A stretch of DNA of 42,309 bases from Pontibacter aydingkolensis (lineage in GTDB: Bacteria; Bacteroidota; Bacteroidia; Cytophagales; Hymenobacteraceae), in contig NZ_JAHYXK010000026.1 of NCBI RefSeq assembly GCF_019443125.1, positions 1 through 42,309 of the forward strand, given 5' to 3'. The translations under genes and the position numbers were made by a program. Below the pieces are notes generated by a model. That model was not told the DNA's origin and did not search any database. It saw only the letters and a list, made by a program, of their open reading frames with translations. Shown here piece by piece: positions 17,308-25,191 of the stretch (position 1 is the first letter of the stretch; each line of letters starts with the position of its first letter).

Positions 17308-17324
17308 AAGTATATTTTATACTT
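17308..17324. promoter_or_regulatory. Inverted pair of AAGTATA words
   Basis: AAGTATA (17308-17314), three Ts, then TATACTT (17318-17324) form a 17-base palindrome-like site 15 bases upstream of the TATCTTTG element. It could be an operator-like dyad or simply two copies of the iterated word. Confidence 0.4.
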
Positions 17325-17338
17325 CGGCTTGCTGAACG

Positions 17339-17346
17339 TATCTTTG
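17339..17346 (+). promoter_or_regulatory. Candidate -7 element for the thioesterase operon
   Basis: TATCTTTG matches TAnnTTTG exactly and lies 25 bases upstream of the thioesterase ATG. The -33 region has no clear TTG at 19-21 bases, but instead holds the inverted AAGTATA pair. Confidence 0.4.
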
Positions 17347-17371
17347 CGCCATCAAAAAAAGCATAATTGTA

Positions 17372-17905
17372 ATGCGTAAACAGAAAAAAGTACAGGACTC
17401 ATACGTCATCATGACGGAGCTGGTATTGCCAAACGATACCAATACACTACACAACTTAATGGGTGGCCGCATGATGCATTGGATGGACATTGTGTCGGCT
17501 ATAGCTGCGCAGAAACACTCTAACCGCATTGTGGTTACGGCATCGGTAGACAACGTATCTTTCTCTGAAAGTATAAAACTAGGAAATGTTGTAACGCTGG
17601 AGGCAAAAGTTACCCGTGCTTTTAACTCCTCTATGGAGGTGCACATTGTAGTTTATGCCGAGGATATACCTAGCGGTAAAAAGGTAAAATCAAACCAGGC
17701 GTTTTTCACTTTTGTGGCTGTAGATCAGTTAGGCAACCCTATTGATGTGCCTGAGGCGCTACCTGAAACAGAAGAAGAGATCAGGCTATACGACGGAGCA
17801 CTTCGCCGCAGGCAACTACGCCTTGTTTTGGCTGGCCGTATGAAGCCGAGCGAAGCAAATGAGCTACGATCAATATTTGACATAAAAGAAGGAGCAGAAG
17901 GATAA
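17372..17905 (+). CDS. Acyl-CoA thioesterase, hotdog fold
   Basis: A 177-residue hotdog-fold protein of the YciA/ACOT type that hydrolyses acyl-CoA to free acid and CoA. The diagnostic segment is LVLPNDTNTLHNLMGGRMMHWMDIVSAIAAQKHS, shown here in parts as NDTNTLHNLMGG and MHWMDIVSAIAAQKH, with the catalytic Asn/Asp region. It is followed by VTASVDNVSFSESIKLGNVVTLEAKV, read as the central helix and sheet strands. The C-terminus is longer than in YciA and ends in basic residues and an Arg-rich helix. It is co-directional with the next gene at a 6-bp gap, so the two are probably one transcript. The substrate chain length is unknown. Confidence 0.9.
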   Translation: MRKQKKVQDSYVIMTELVLPNDTNTLHNLMGGRMMHWMDIVSAIAAQKHSNRIVVTASVDNVSFSESIKLGNVVTLEAKVTRAFNSSMEVHIVVYAEDIPSGKKVKSNQAFFTFVAVDQLGNPIDVPEALPETEEEIRLYDGALRRRQLRLVLAGRMKPSEANELRSIFDIKEGAEG

Positions 17906-17911
17906 GAAAGT

Positions 17912-18592
17912 ATGGCAGGATTACAGGCAGATCAACTAAACAGCGAGTTTTTAAAGAACTTTATACCTGAAACCATTTACCTGGTGGATGGAGATATCGC
18001 TGCGCCTGCACCTGCTTTACCCCAAGAGACAGAAGCAGCAGTTGTAGCCCCGGTTGCAGCTGCTGCTCCAACTGCCACTGTAAAACCAACGGAGGCGCTA
18101 GTTGCAAATGAAGAAGCACCTGTTCCGCCAGCACAGCATAAACCTAAGCCTACACCTACCCTGCCCAAACTTCCTAAAGATGAGGCTGCTAAAGCTCCAG
18201 GCAAGTATAAAACCATTGGCGAAAACAAAAAAGGAGTAGTTATACTTGTAACGCTTCCGGAAGAGCAATTTATAAAACTGCCACAGCTGGAATTCCTGAA
18301 TAAGATTTTAGGCGCCATCGGCTTACAACCAACGGATGTAGCTTACCTGAACAACGTTTCAGGAGCCATTGCCAAATTTGAGGATATGCAGCAGGAACTG
18401 CAGGTAAATTACATCATCAGTTTCGCCAGCCGTCTTGATACCGACCTTCCACACGATAAGTTTACACTTTATAATCCTGTTTTGGTTGGTTCAGTGCCCG
18501 TACTATTCTCGCAATCGTTGGCTATGTTGGAGCATGACGTAGAGCACAAAAAGCAGTTGTGGGGCGCATTGCAAAAAATCTTCAACCGGTGA
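17912..18592 (+). CDS. Uncharacterised protein with a possible DNA polymerase III psi-like C-terminal domain
   Basis: A 226-residue cytosolic protein (no signal or membrane helix). Residues about 1-30 (FLKNFIPETIYLVDGD) are ordered, about 31-100 are Ala/Pro/Thr-rich linker, and about 105-226 form a compact alpha/beta domain. That domain has a hydrophobic strand (KGVVILVTL), FLNKILGAIGLQPTDVAYLN, a second strand (VNYIISFAS) and the ending LAMLEHDVEHKKQLWGALQKIF. The layout, a helix before a PTDV-like turn and a final K-x-x-LW-x-x-LQ helix, resembles Bacteroidota hypothetical proteins and recalls E. coli HolD (DVLRALTVSPDQVL...RAALWQQI). The HolD link is inference by eye. It is probably in one operon with the thioesterase. 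Confidence 0.55.
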   Translation: MAGLQADQLNSEFLKNFIPETIYLVDGDIAAPAPALPQETEAAVVAPVAAAAPTATVKPTEALVANEEAPVPPAQHKPKPTPTLPKLPKDEAAKAPGKYKTIGENKKGVVILVTLPEEQFIKLPQLEFLNKILGAIGLQPTDVAYLNNVSGAIAKFEDMQQELQVNYIISFASRLDTDLPHDKFTLYNPVLVGSVPVLFSQSLAMLEHDVEHKKQLWGALQKIFNR

Positions 18593-18937
18593 TTAATGTT
18601 GATTTAATTAATTTTGCAGTGTTTTTATAATAGCGCATTTTGCCATTGTAGAGACGCAATACTTTGCGTCTTTTCTGCTACAGGGCGGTAGGTTTCGTTG
18701 TTGGTTATTCGTTGTTTGATCCTGATTCCTATTGTTCCCATAGCGCAAGTGTTAAACGAAGTGTCACTTGTGCTGTTATATGGTGGCAAGTCTTCAGATT
18801 TGCGAAAGTATAATTTATGGTTCACGGAAGTCTGAAGACTTCTCTTTATGAAAAGTCACAAGTCACCGCTTCGCTTAAGACTTGCGCCAGGGAAGAGCCA
18901 TAGAAAAGATGTGATTTCAGAATTTTAATAAGGCAAC
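18593..18937. repeat. Repeat-dense convergent spacer
   Basis: No gene is visible. From left to right the spacer holds: a hairpin TGTAG-A-GACGCAA / TTGCGTC...CTACA (18647-18682); three heptads CGTTGTT, GGTTATT, CGTTGTT (18696-18716); a GATCCTGATT word (about 18718); a second hairpin AAGTCTTCAGA (18788-18798) / TCTGAAGACTT (18831-18841) with an AAGTATA in its loop; and a segment with CACAAGTCACCG and AAGACTTGCGCC that looks like a related repeat. The first core and heptads match the element at 15593-15723. Confidence 0.55.
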
Positions 18938-18981
18938 AAAAGAGAGCGGCCTTTCTACAATAGAAAGGCCGCTCTCTTTTT
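18938..18981. terminator. Strong bidirectional terminator
   Basis: AAAAGAGAGCGGCCTTTCTA (18938-18957) pairs perfectly over 20 bases with 18961-18980 around a CAA loop, with A/T tracts on both ends. It sits between convergent genes and would stop both transcripts. Confidence 0.95.
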
Positions 18982-19035
18982 GATACTTTGTGGATTTACA
19001 GAATCCTAAAATCCCATCATCCTAAGAATCCTAGT

Positions 19036-20151
19036 CTATTGTAGCAACGTTGCCAACTTCGCCTCTAACTCAGGACCTCTTAAACCTTTCGCAATGATCT
19101 TTCCTTCCGGATCAACCAATACAGTTTGAGGAATGGCTGTTACGTTGTATAGCTGTGCTGCACTGCTTTCCCATCCTTTGAGGTCTGAAACGTGCGGCCA
19201 GGTAAGTTTGTCCTTTTCGATAGCAGCTAACCATTTTTCACGGTTCTGGTCCAGGGAAACACCGAAAATTTCGAAGCCTTTGCCTTTATACTTGTTGTAC
19301 ATTTTTACCACATTCGGGTTTTCTACGCGGCAAGGTCCGCACCAGCTGGCCCAGAAATCGATAAGTACATACTTGCCACGTAGCGATGAAAGCGACTGAG
19401 AACCACCCGCCGGAGTAGGCAGTGAAATATCCGGCGCCATTTGGCCAACAGCTGTAGAGCGCAAAGGCTTTAGTCGATCGTTTAATCTTTTGGTGTACTG
19501 GGAGTTTGGGATATTTTGCGTGTACAGGTTAGCCATGCTATCAGCAAATGCGAAATCATTAATAGGGTCTATCAGACTGGCTGTACCAAAAGCTGAAACC
19601 ACAGACGCCGGGTGCTGTGCCAGGAAATTCTTCGTCTCTTTCTGCATCGCCATAAACTCCTGGCGTATTTTCTCTGCCTCCGCTTCGTTTCCGTTTTGCA
19701 TGGCCTGGTTAAAGCGCTGCTCCATCTCAGTCTGCTTCATTCGGTTTTCGTTTACCAGCTTGTTCAGCTTCTGAAATAAGGCAGACTCTTCCGACCCTTC
19801 AATCTGTACCGTACCGTTCAAGTCTTTTGCATCGGCATTTACTTTTATTTTACCGCTATCCAACACCACCATAATACCATTTTGCTGGTCCATGGCGATG
19901 CGGTAAAAGGTTGGCTCTGATACTGTGCCTTTAAAGTTAAAAGAACCGTCTTTGCCGATCTCAGCTGTATCGCGGGGTACAAACTGCTGCTCTCCCAGCT
20001 CAAGCAAGTATATAGGACTGCCCGCTGTTGCATTTTCTAACTTACCCTGAATTAAGAATCCATCTGCCTCATTTGAGGTAGACTCTTTTCCCTGGCAGCC
20101 AGCTATAAGTGCGGCGGCAGATGCAGCAAAAACTAACTTTTTAAGTTTCAT
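19036..20151 (-). CDS. TlpA-like thioredoxin lipoprotein with DUF4369 domain
   Basis: A 371-residue envelope lipoprotein (lipobox AGC, Cys about residue 19). It has an N-terminal DUF4369 beta domain (about 25-120: GFLIQGKLENATAGSPIYLLE split), a helical linker rich in Met/Gln/Glu (about 125-190), and a C-terminal TlpA/AhpC-TSA thioredoxin domain. The redox motif WCGPC is at about residues 270-274 and the cis-Pro loop is AIPQTVLVDPEG. It probably reduces or exchanges disulfides at the periplasmic side. It is the last gene of a minus-strand series, 9 bp after gatB, and is followed by the strong terminator at 18938. The partner proteins are unknown. Confidence 0.9.
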   Translation of the reverse strand: MKLKKLVFAASAAALIAGCQGKESTSNEADGFLIQGKLENATAGSPIYLLELGEQQFVPRDTAEIGKDGSFNFKGTVSEPTFYRIAMDQQNGIMVVLDSGKIKVNADAKDLNGTVQIEGSEESALFQKLNKLVNENRMKQTEMEQRFNQAMQNGNEAEAEKIRQEFMAMQKETKNFLAQHPASVVSAFGTASLIDPINDFAFADSMANLYTQNIPNSQYTKRLNDRLKPLRSTAVGQMAPDISLPTPAGGSQSLSSLRGKYVLIDFWASWCGPCRVENPNVVKMYNKYKGKGFEIFGVSLDQNREKWLAAIEKDKLTWPHVSDLKGWESSAAQLYNVTAIPQTVLVDPEGKIIAKGLRGPELEAKLATLLQ

Positions 20152-20160
20152 AGGTTTGGG

Positions 20161-21618
20161 TTATGCGTTTAAACCTGCTTGAAGTAATTGATTCGCCACT
20201 TTAGGATCTGCTTTTCCCTTCGTCTTCTTCATGATCTCACCCATAAACATACCTATCAGCGACTGCTTTCCGGCTTTATACTCTGCTACTTTCGCAGGAT
20301 TTGCCGCCAGCACTTCGTTTATAATCTGTGCCAGTTCGTCTGAATTAGATTCCTGCAACAAGTTTTGCTCCTCTGCCACTTGCTGTGCAGTGGTTTCAGG
20401 ATGTTCCAACATGTACGGGAAAATTTGCTTAGAGGCAATGGAGTGGCTCACCTTGTTTTGATCTACTAACGAAATTATCTGGGCAATTTGTTCAGGTGCA
20501 AGCGGAAAATCATTTATATGCAGCTGCAACTCGTTCAGATAAGACTTTACAGGGCCCATCATCCAGTTAGAAGCGGCTTTGTAATTTGTGGTCTCTTTGC
20601 AAAGCTCCTCAAAGTATAAAGCGATCTCTTTTGCGTCTGTTAATACAGCTGCATCATACTCTGGCAGGCCCAGCTCGTTTACAAAGCGGTTGTAAAGCAC
20701 CTGTGGCAGACTTGGCATAGCAGCCTTAACGCTATCCAGCCACTCCTGCTCGATCACCAATGGCTGCAGGTCCGGCTCCGGGAAGTAGCGGTAATCGTTC
20801 ATGGTTTCCTTAGAACGCATGGCTGTAGTAGAACCAGTATTAGCGTCAAAATTGCGCGTTTCGCCATCTACTTTTCCGCCATTTTCCAGCACCATGATCT
20901 GGCGTTCTATCTCGTGCTCAATAGCACGCTGCACGTTACGGAAAGAGTTCATGTTCTTCACCTCTACCTTCGTGCCCCAAAGCGGAGAATCCTTTAGCAT
21001 CACAGAAATGTTGGCATCGCAACGCAGCGAGCCTTCTTCCATGTTACCGTCGCAAATATCCAGGTACTTAACCAAACGCTTAATCTCGATCAGGTAATTG
21101 TACGCTTCTACAGAGTCACGGATATCCGGCTCCGATACGATCTCAATAAGCGGAACACCGGCACGGTTAAAGTCTACTAATGTCTCAATCTCGCCTGGCA
21201 GGTGCATTGATTTACCGGCATCTTCTTCCATATGAATACGGGTGATACCGATGGTCTTGTCGTTACCCTCAGCGTCCTTAATTACAAGGTGGCCGTTCGT
21301 ACAGATCGGCGTTTTATCCTGTGTGATCTGATATCCTTTCGGAAGGTCAGGGTAAAAGTAATTCTTACGTGCATAAATATTATGGCGCGTAATTTCGCAG
21401 TTAGTGGCAATACCCATTTTAGCAGCCATCTCCACTACTTTTTTGTTCACGCGTGGCAACGTGCCCGGGTGACCAAGGGTAATGGCACTCAGGTTAGTGT
21501 TCGGCATCATGCCATACTCTGTAGAGTCGGATGAGTAAGCCTTGCTCTCTGTTAACAGCTGCGCGTGCACTTCCAGACCAATAATTGCCTGGTATTTATC
21601 TCTTATCGCTTTATCCAT
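20161..21618 (-). CDS. gatB: Asp-tRNA(Asn)/Glu-tRNA(Gln) amidotransferase subunit B
   Basis: A 485-residue subunit of the GatCAB complex, which converts mischarged Glu-tRNA(Gln) or Asp-tRNA(Asn) to the amide form. GatB carries the kinase-like tRNA-binding part. Visible family blocks: IGLEVHAQLLTESKAYSSDS, LGHPGTLPRVNK, ARKNYFYPDLPKGYQITQ, GITRIHMEEDAGKSMH, DFNRAGVPLIEIVSEPD, GNMEEGSLRCDANISV, EVKNMNSFRNVQRAIEHEIERQ in parts, and MRSKETMNDYRYFPEPDL. The YqeY-like tail domain occupies about 330-485. gatA and gatC are not in the window, as is common when they are dispersed. Confidence 0.98.
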   Translation of the reverse strand: MDKAIRDKYQAIIGLEVHAQLLTESKAYSSDSTEYGMMPNTNLSAITLGHPGTLPRVNKKVVEMAAKMGIATNCEITRHNIYARKNYFYPDLPKGYQITQDKTPICTNGHLVIKDAEGNDKTIGITRIHMEEDAGKSMHLPGEIETLVDFNRAGVPLIEIVSEPDIRDSVEAYNYLIEIKRLVKYLDICDGNMEEGSLRCDANISVMLKDSPLWGTKVEVKNMNSFRNVQRAIEHEIERQIMVLENGGKVDGETRNFDANTGSTTAMRSKETMNDYRYFPEPDLQPLVIEQEWLDSVKAAMPSLPQVLYNRFVNELGLPEYDAAVLTDAKEIALYFEELCKETTNYKAASNWMMGPVKSYLNELQLHINDFPLAPEQIAQIISLVDQNKVSHSIASKQIFPYMLEHPETTAQQVAEEQNLLQESNSDELAQIINEVLAANPAKVAEYKAGKQSLIGMFMGEIMKKTKGKADPKVANQLLQAGLNA

Positions 21619-21649
21619 TTTAATTTATCTATTACCTGTTTAGTATAGA

Positions 21650-21973
21650 TTATGATGTCATAAAATCTGGGCCTAAAATGATCAATAGCAGTATTACTAC
21701 TAAAGTGATTATGTTGGCCAACCCTATACCTATCAGATAAACCATCTTTTGTTTTTGGTTATCTTCTTTTCTTGAATAGCTCTTTAATATATAATATAAG
21801 CCAATAGGCGAAGCTATAAACCCAATAACAGCCGGGAAAAAGGGGAAAAACGAAGCTAGGTCGCCTTTTATAACCGAAACTCGTGCTAATGAATAGCCTA
21901 TATTTGAAAATATAAATGAATAAAAGATCACATAATACAAAGTTCTCGCTTTATCCAAATTTATAGTCTCCAT
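21650..21973 (-). CDS. Small integral membrane protein of unknown function
   Basis: A 107-residue protein with three predicted membrane helices (about 13-35, 43-66 and 81-104) and a short basic loop (YSRKEDNQKQK). I start at ATG 21973 (METINLDKART); the open frame extends to a TTG directly abutting alaS, which is less likely. It lies between alaS (15 bp upstream) and gatB (31 bp downstream) on the same strand. The base composition is more AT-rich than its neighbours and it lacks the AAGTATA word, which hints at a later insertion into the operon. No family is recognised; it could be an orphan gene. Confidence 0.6.
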   Translation of the reverse strand: METINLDKARTLYYVIFYSFIFSNIGYSLARVSVIKGDLASFFPFFPAVIGFIASPIGLYYILKSYSRKEDNQKQKMVYLIGIGLANIITLVVILLLIILGPDFMTS

Positions 21974-21988
21974 AGCTATGATTTGCAA

Positions 21989-24619
21989 TTACAGTAAGCT
22001 TTTAACAAGCTCTACTGCTTTGCCTGGCACAGTGGCTAACCCAGCTGAATTCTTACCGCCGGCAGTGGCATAAAACGGTTGACCACCGCCACCGCCTTGA
22101 ATTTCCTTGGCGAGCTCACGTACCATCTGGCTGGCATTCATGTTCTTTTCAGAGACCAGGTTGTCCGATAGCATCACAGCGATTTGGGGTTTCCCGTCAA
22201 TCTCAGCAGCAAGTACCAGTACTAAGTTATCTACTACCTGGCGCATATCAAAGGCAAGCTTTTTCAGATAGTCAGATGAACTTACATCTACCCTTTCAGC
22301 TACCAAGTTGATGCCATTTAGCTGCTGTGCATTTTGCGCCAATGTATCTTTCAGGCTACCTAGTTGTTTTAGTTCAAATTGCTCTAACTGTTTCTGCAGC
22401 GCCTTATAATCTTCCTGTAGCTTTTGCACCGCACCTGATACATTGCTTTGCGTATTCATGGCTTCGCGTACGGCATGCAGTTCGTTTACCTGCTGCTGCA
22501 TGTATTCTTCCGCTGCGTCGCCGGTAATGGCCTCTATACGACGTACACCTGCCGCTACAGAGCTTTCCGAAACTATTTTAAAGTAACCGATATTGCCGGT
22601 GTTCAGCACATGCGTACCGCCACAAAGTTCTACAGAGTGCTCACGACCAAAAGAGATTACACGTACAAAGTCGCCATACTTCTCGCCGAACAAGGCCATA
22701 GCTCCCATTTGTTTTGCTTCCTCGATAGGCACGTTACGGCTTTCCTCTAATGGTATAGATTCGCGCACACGCTTGTTTACCATATGCTCGATCTGGCGCA
22801 GCTCAGCCTCCTCTACTTTGGCAAAGTGTGAAAAGTCGAAACGCAACAGTTTTTCGTTAACCAATGAACCGCGCTGCTGTACGTGCTCACCTAAAGCAGA
22901 ACGTAAAGCAGCATGCAGTAAGTGTGTGGCAGAGTGATTTCTACGGATCATATTACGACGTTCTGCATCAATCTCAGCCCTAAAACCAGCCTCTACGTTC
23001 TGAGGTAATTTAGGCGTGATATGAAGTATAAGGTCGTTCTCTTTTTTCGTATCCATCACCTCTACCTGCTCACTGTCAGAAATCAGGTAACCGGTATCTC
23101 CTACCTGTCCGCCACTCTCGGCATAGAAAGGAGTTTTGTCCAGCACCAGGTGATATTCGCTCTTATTCTTGGTCTTTACCTGACGGTAACGCACAATATG
23201 AGAAGCCGAAGTATCGCAGTCGTAGCCGATAAACTCGTTCACCACATCCGGCTGAAGTATAATCCAGTCGGTTTGCTCAGTGGCAGATGCGTTGCGTGAG
23301 CGGTTTTTCTGCTGCTCCATTTCCACACCAAAACCAGCCTCGTCTACCGTAAAACCTTTTTCACGGGCAATCAGGGCAGTTAGGTCAAGCGGGAAACCAA
23401 AGGTATCATAAAGTTCGAAAGCTGTTTTGCCGTCGATAGTGTTGTTGTTCTGCTTAAAGCTTTCCTCTAAGGCATCAAGGCGTTTCAAGCCGTTCTCCAG
23501 CGTACGCAGGAAAGCATTCTCCTCCTCTTCTATCACACGCTGCACAAAACCCAGCTGCTGCTTCAGTTCAGGGAATACATGCGCCATCTGATCTGCCAGT
23601 ACTTCAGCTAATTTAAACAGAAATGGTTTTTTGAAATCCAGGAAAGTAAAGCCGTAACGGACTGCACGTCGCAGGATACGACGGATCACATAACCAGCCT
23701 TGTTGTTTGATGGTAACTGGCCATCGGCAATGGTAAAGGCAATGGCACGAATGTGGTCAGAAATTACACGGATGGCGATGTCTGTTTTCTCGTTTTCGCC
23801 ATACTTTACTCCTGCTTCTTTTGCCACATACTGGATCAGCGGCTGGAAAACATCTGTATCGTAGTTAGAACGTTTGCCCTGGATAGCCATACACAAACGC
23901 TCAAAGCCCATACCTGTATCAACGTGCTGCGCAGGCAGTTTTACCAGCGAGCCATCGGCCAGGCGGTTAAACTCCATGAATACGTTGTTCCAGATCTCCA
24001 CTACCTGTGGGTGATCGTTATTTACAAGTGATTTGCCATCAACCTGTGCGCGTTCTTCCTCAGTTCTTAAATCAACGTGAATTTCAGAGCAAGGGCCGCA
24101 CGGACCGGTATCACCCATTTCCCAGAAGTTGTCTTTCTTAGAGCCCATCAGGATACGATCCTCAGCGATCATACTTTTCCAGATATTAAAAGCATTCTGG
24201 TCCATTGGCAGGTTCTCAGAATCGTCGCCCTGGAAAACAGAAACGTACAATCTGTCTTTAGGCAGCTTATATACTTCCGTCAGCAGTTCCCACGACCACT
24301 CCAGCGCCTCTTTCTTAAAGTAATCTCCAAACGACCAGTTACCCAGCATCTCGAACATGGTGTGGTGATAGGTGTCGTAGCCTACCTCTTCCAGGTCGTT
24401 GTGCTTGCCGCTAACGCGAAGGCATTTTTGAGTGTCGGCGATACGTTTGCTTGGGGCAGGTTTGTTACCCAGAAAGTAGTCTTTAAACGGCGCCATTCCC
24501 GAGTTAATAAACATCAGGGTTGGGTCGTCTTTTACCACAATCGGAGCCGAAGGCACGATCTGGTGCTGCTTCGAAGCAAAGAAATCCAGGAACTTTTGTC
24601 TAATCTCAGCTGAGTTCAT
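21989..24619 (-). CDS. alaS: Alanyl-tRNA synthetase
   Basis: An 876-residue class II synthetase that charges tRNA(Ala). The catalytic core has PSAPIVVKDDPTLMFINSGM in parts, HHTMFEMLGNWSFGDYFKKEA, GDTGPCGPCSEIHVD, WNNVFMEFNRLADGS, HVDTGMGFERL and GYVIRRILRRAVRYG. The editing domain has HSATHLLHAALR and CGGTHV, so the mischarged-tRNA hydrolysis metal site is intact. The C-Ala domain ends with the glycine-rich GGGGGQPFYATAGGK. The length is normal for bacterial AlaRS. It is the first gene of the minus-strand series running to the TlpA-like gene and is divergent from the MerR gene. Confidence 0.98.
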   Translation of the reverse strand: MNSAEIRQKFLDFFASKQHQIVPSAPIVVKDDPTLMFINSGMAPFKDYFLGNKPAPSKRIADTQKCLRVSGKHNDLEEVGYDTYHHTMFEMLGNWSFGDYFKKEALEWSWELLTEVYKLPKDRLYVSVFQGDDSENLPMDQNAFNIWKSMIAEDRILMGSKKDNFWEMGDTGPCGPCSEIHVDLRTEEERAQVDGKSLVNNDHPQVVEIWNNVFMEFNRLADGSLVKLPAQHVDTGMGFERLCMAIQGKRSNYDTDVFQPLIQYVAKEAGVKYGENEKTDIAIRVISDHIRAIAFTIADGQLPSNNKAGYVIRRILRRAVRYGFTFLDFKKPFLFKLAEVLADQMAHVFPELKQQLGFVQRVIEEEENAFLRTLENGLKRLDALEESFKQNNNTIDGKTAFELYDTFGFPLDLTALIAREKGFTVDEAGFGVEMEQQKNRSRNASATEQTDWIILQPDVVNEFIGYDCDTSASHIVRYRQVKTKNKSEYHLVLDKTPFYAESGGQVGDTGYLISDSEQVEVMDTKKENDLILHITPKLPQNVEAGFRAEIDAERRNMIRRNHSATHLLHAALRSALGEHVQQRGSLVNEKLLRFDFSHFAKVEEAELRQIEHMVNKRVRESIPLEESRNVPIEEAKQMGAMALFGEKYGDFVRVISFGREHSVELCGGTHVLNTGNIGYFKIVSESSVAAGVRRIEAITGDAAEEYMQQQVNELHAVREAMNTQSNVSGAVQKLQEDYKALQKQLEQFELKQLGSLKDTLAQNAQQLNGINLVAERVDVSSSDYLKKLAFDMRQVVDNLVLVLAAEIDGKPQIAVMLSDNLVSEKNMNASQMVRELAKEIQGGGGGQPFYATAGGKNSAGLATVPGKAVELVKSLL

Positions 24620-24739
24620 GTATGATTATTAGGCCTTTAGATACTTATGGCTATACTTGTTGTTTAATAACAAAAAATATAGAATTTTTGCTGTAGAGAA
24701 ACACATTGATTTTGTGAAGCTCAAAAAGCACATTTAAGG

Positions 24740-24747
24740 CAAAAGTA
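24740..24747 (-). promoter_or_regulatory. Candidate -7 element for alaS
   Basis: The minus strand reads TACTTTTG, an exact TAnnTTTG match, about 120 bases upstream of the alaS start. The -33 TTG is not evident. The same spacer also serves the divergent MerR gene. Confidence 0.3.
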
Positions 24748-24820
24748 GCATATTTTAGCCTTATTCAGTAGCATCTGTGTGAAAATTACACAGGTGCCAT
24801 ACTTTAACCGAACCATAGCC

Positions 24821-25168
24821 ATGCCTTATAAAGAAAGAGAAATAGAAAAGCAGTACTACACCATTGGCGAAGTAGCCGAAATGTTTGACGTAGCTGCCTC
24901 GCTGATACGTTTCTGGGAAACTGAGTTTGAGCAACTTAGGCCAAAGAAAAATAAAAAAGGCAACCGCCAGTACACCGCAAAAGATATTGAGACCCTCCGC
25001 ACCATTTACCACCTGGTAAAAGAGCGTGGCTATACTATACAGGGTGCCAGGGAGGTGCTTAAAAACAAGTCTGTACAGACCAAAGACAAGATCGAGATCA
25101 TTGAGTCGCTGGAGAAAGTAAAGGCTTTTCTGGTAGGAATTAAATCGCAGTTGAACACCAAAGAATAA
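24821..25168 (+). CDS. MerR-family transcriptional regulator
   Basis: A 115-residue DNA-binding protein with an N-terminal MerR winged helix: YYTIGEVAEMFDVAASLIRFWETEFEQLRP, shown as TIGEVAEMFDVAASLIRFWE then FEQLRPKKN and NRQYTAKDIETLRTIYHL. It ends in a short coiled dimerisation helix. There are no C-terminal Cys residues or ligand domain, so it is not a metal sensor; it resembles the small MerR regulators that occur across Bacteroidota. I choose ATG 24821 (MPYKEREIEKQYYTIG) over a GTG at 24779. It lies 23 bp before dprA on the same strand. The target genes cannot be inferred. Confidence 0.9.
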   Translation: MPYKEREIEKQYYTIGEVAEMFDVAASLIRFWETEFEQLRPKKNKKGNRQYTAKDIETLRTIYHLVKERGYTIQGAREVLKNKSVQTKDKIEIIESLEKVKAFLVGIKSQLNTKE

Positions 25169-25191
25169 AAGCTACGTAAGCACTTTACCAT

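Noticed and set aside
24077..24613. 178-codon open frame antisense to alaS.
   Set aside because: It mirrors conserved alaS sequence on the other strand and its product is not recognisable.
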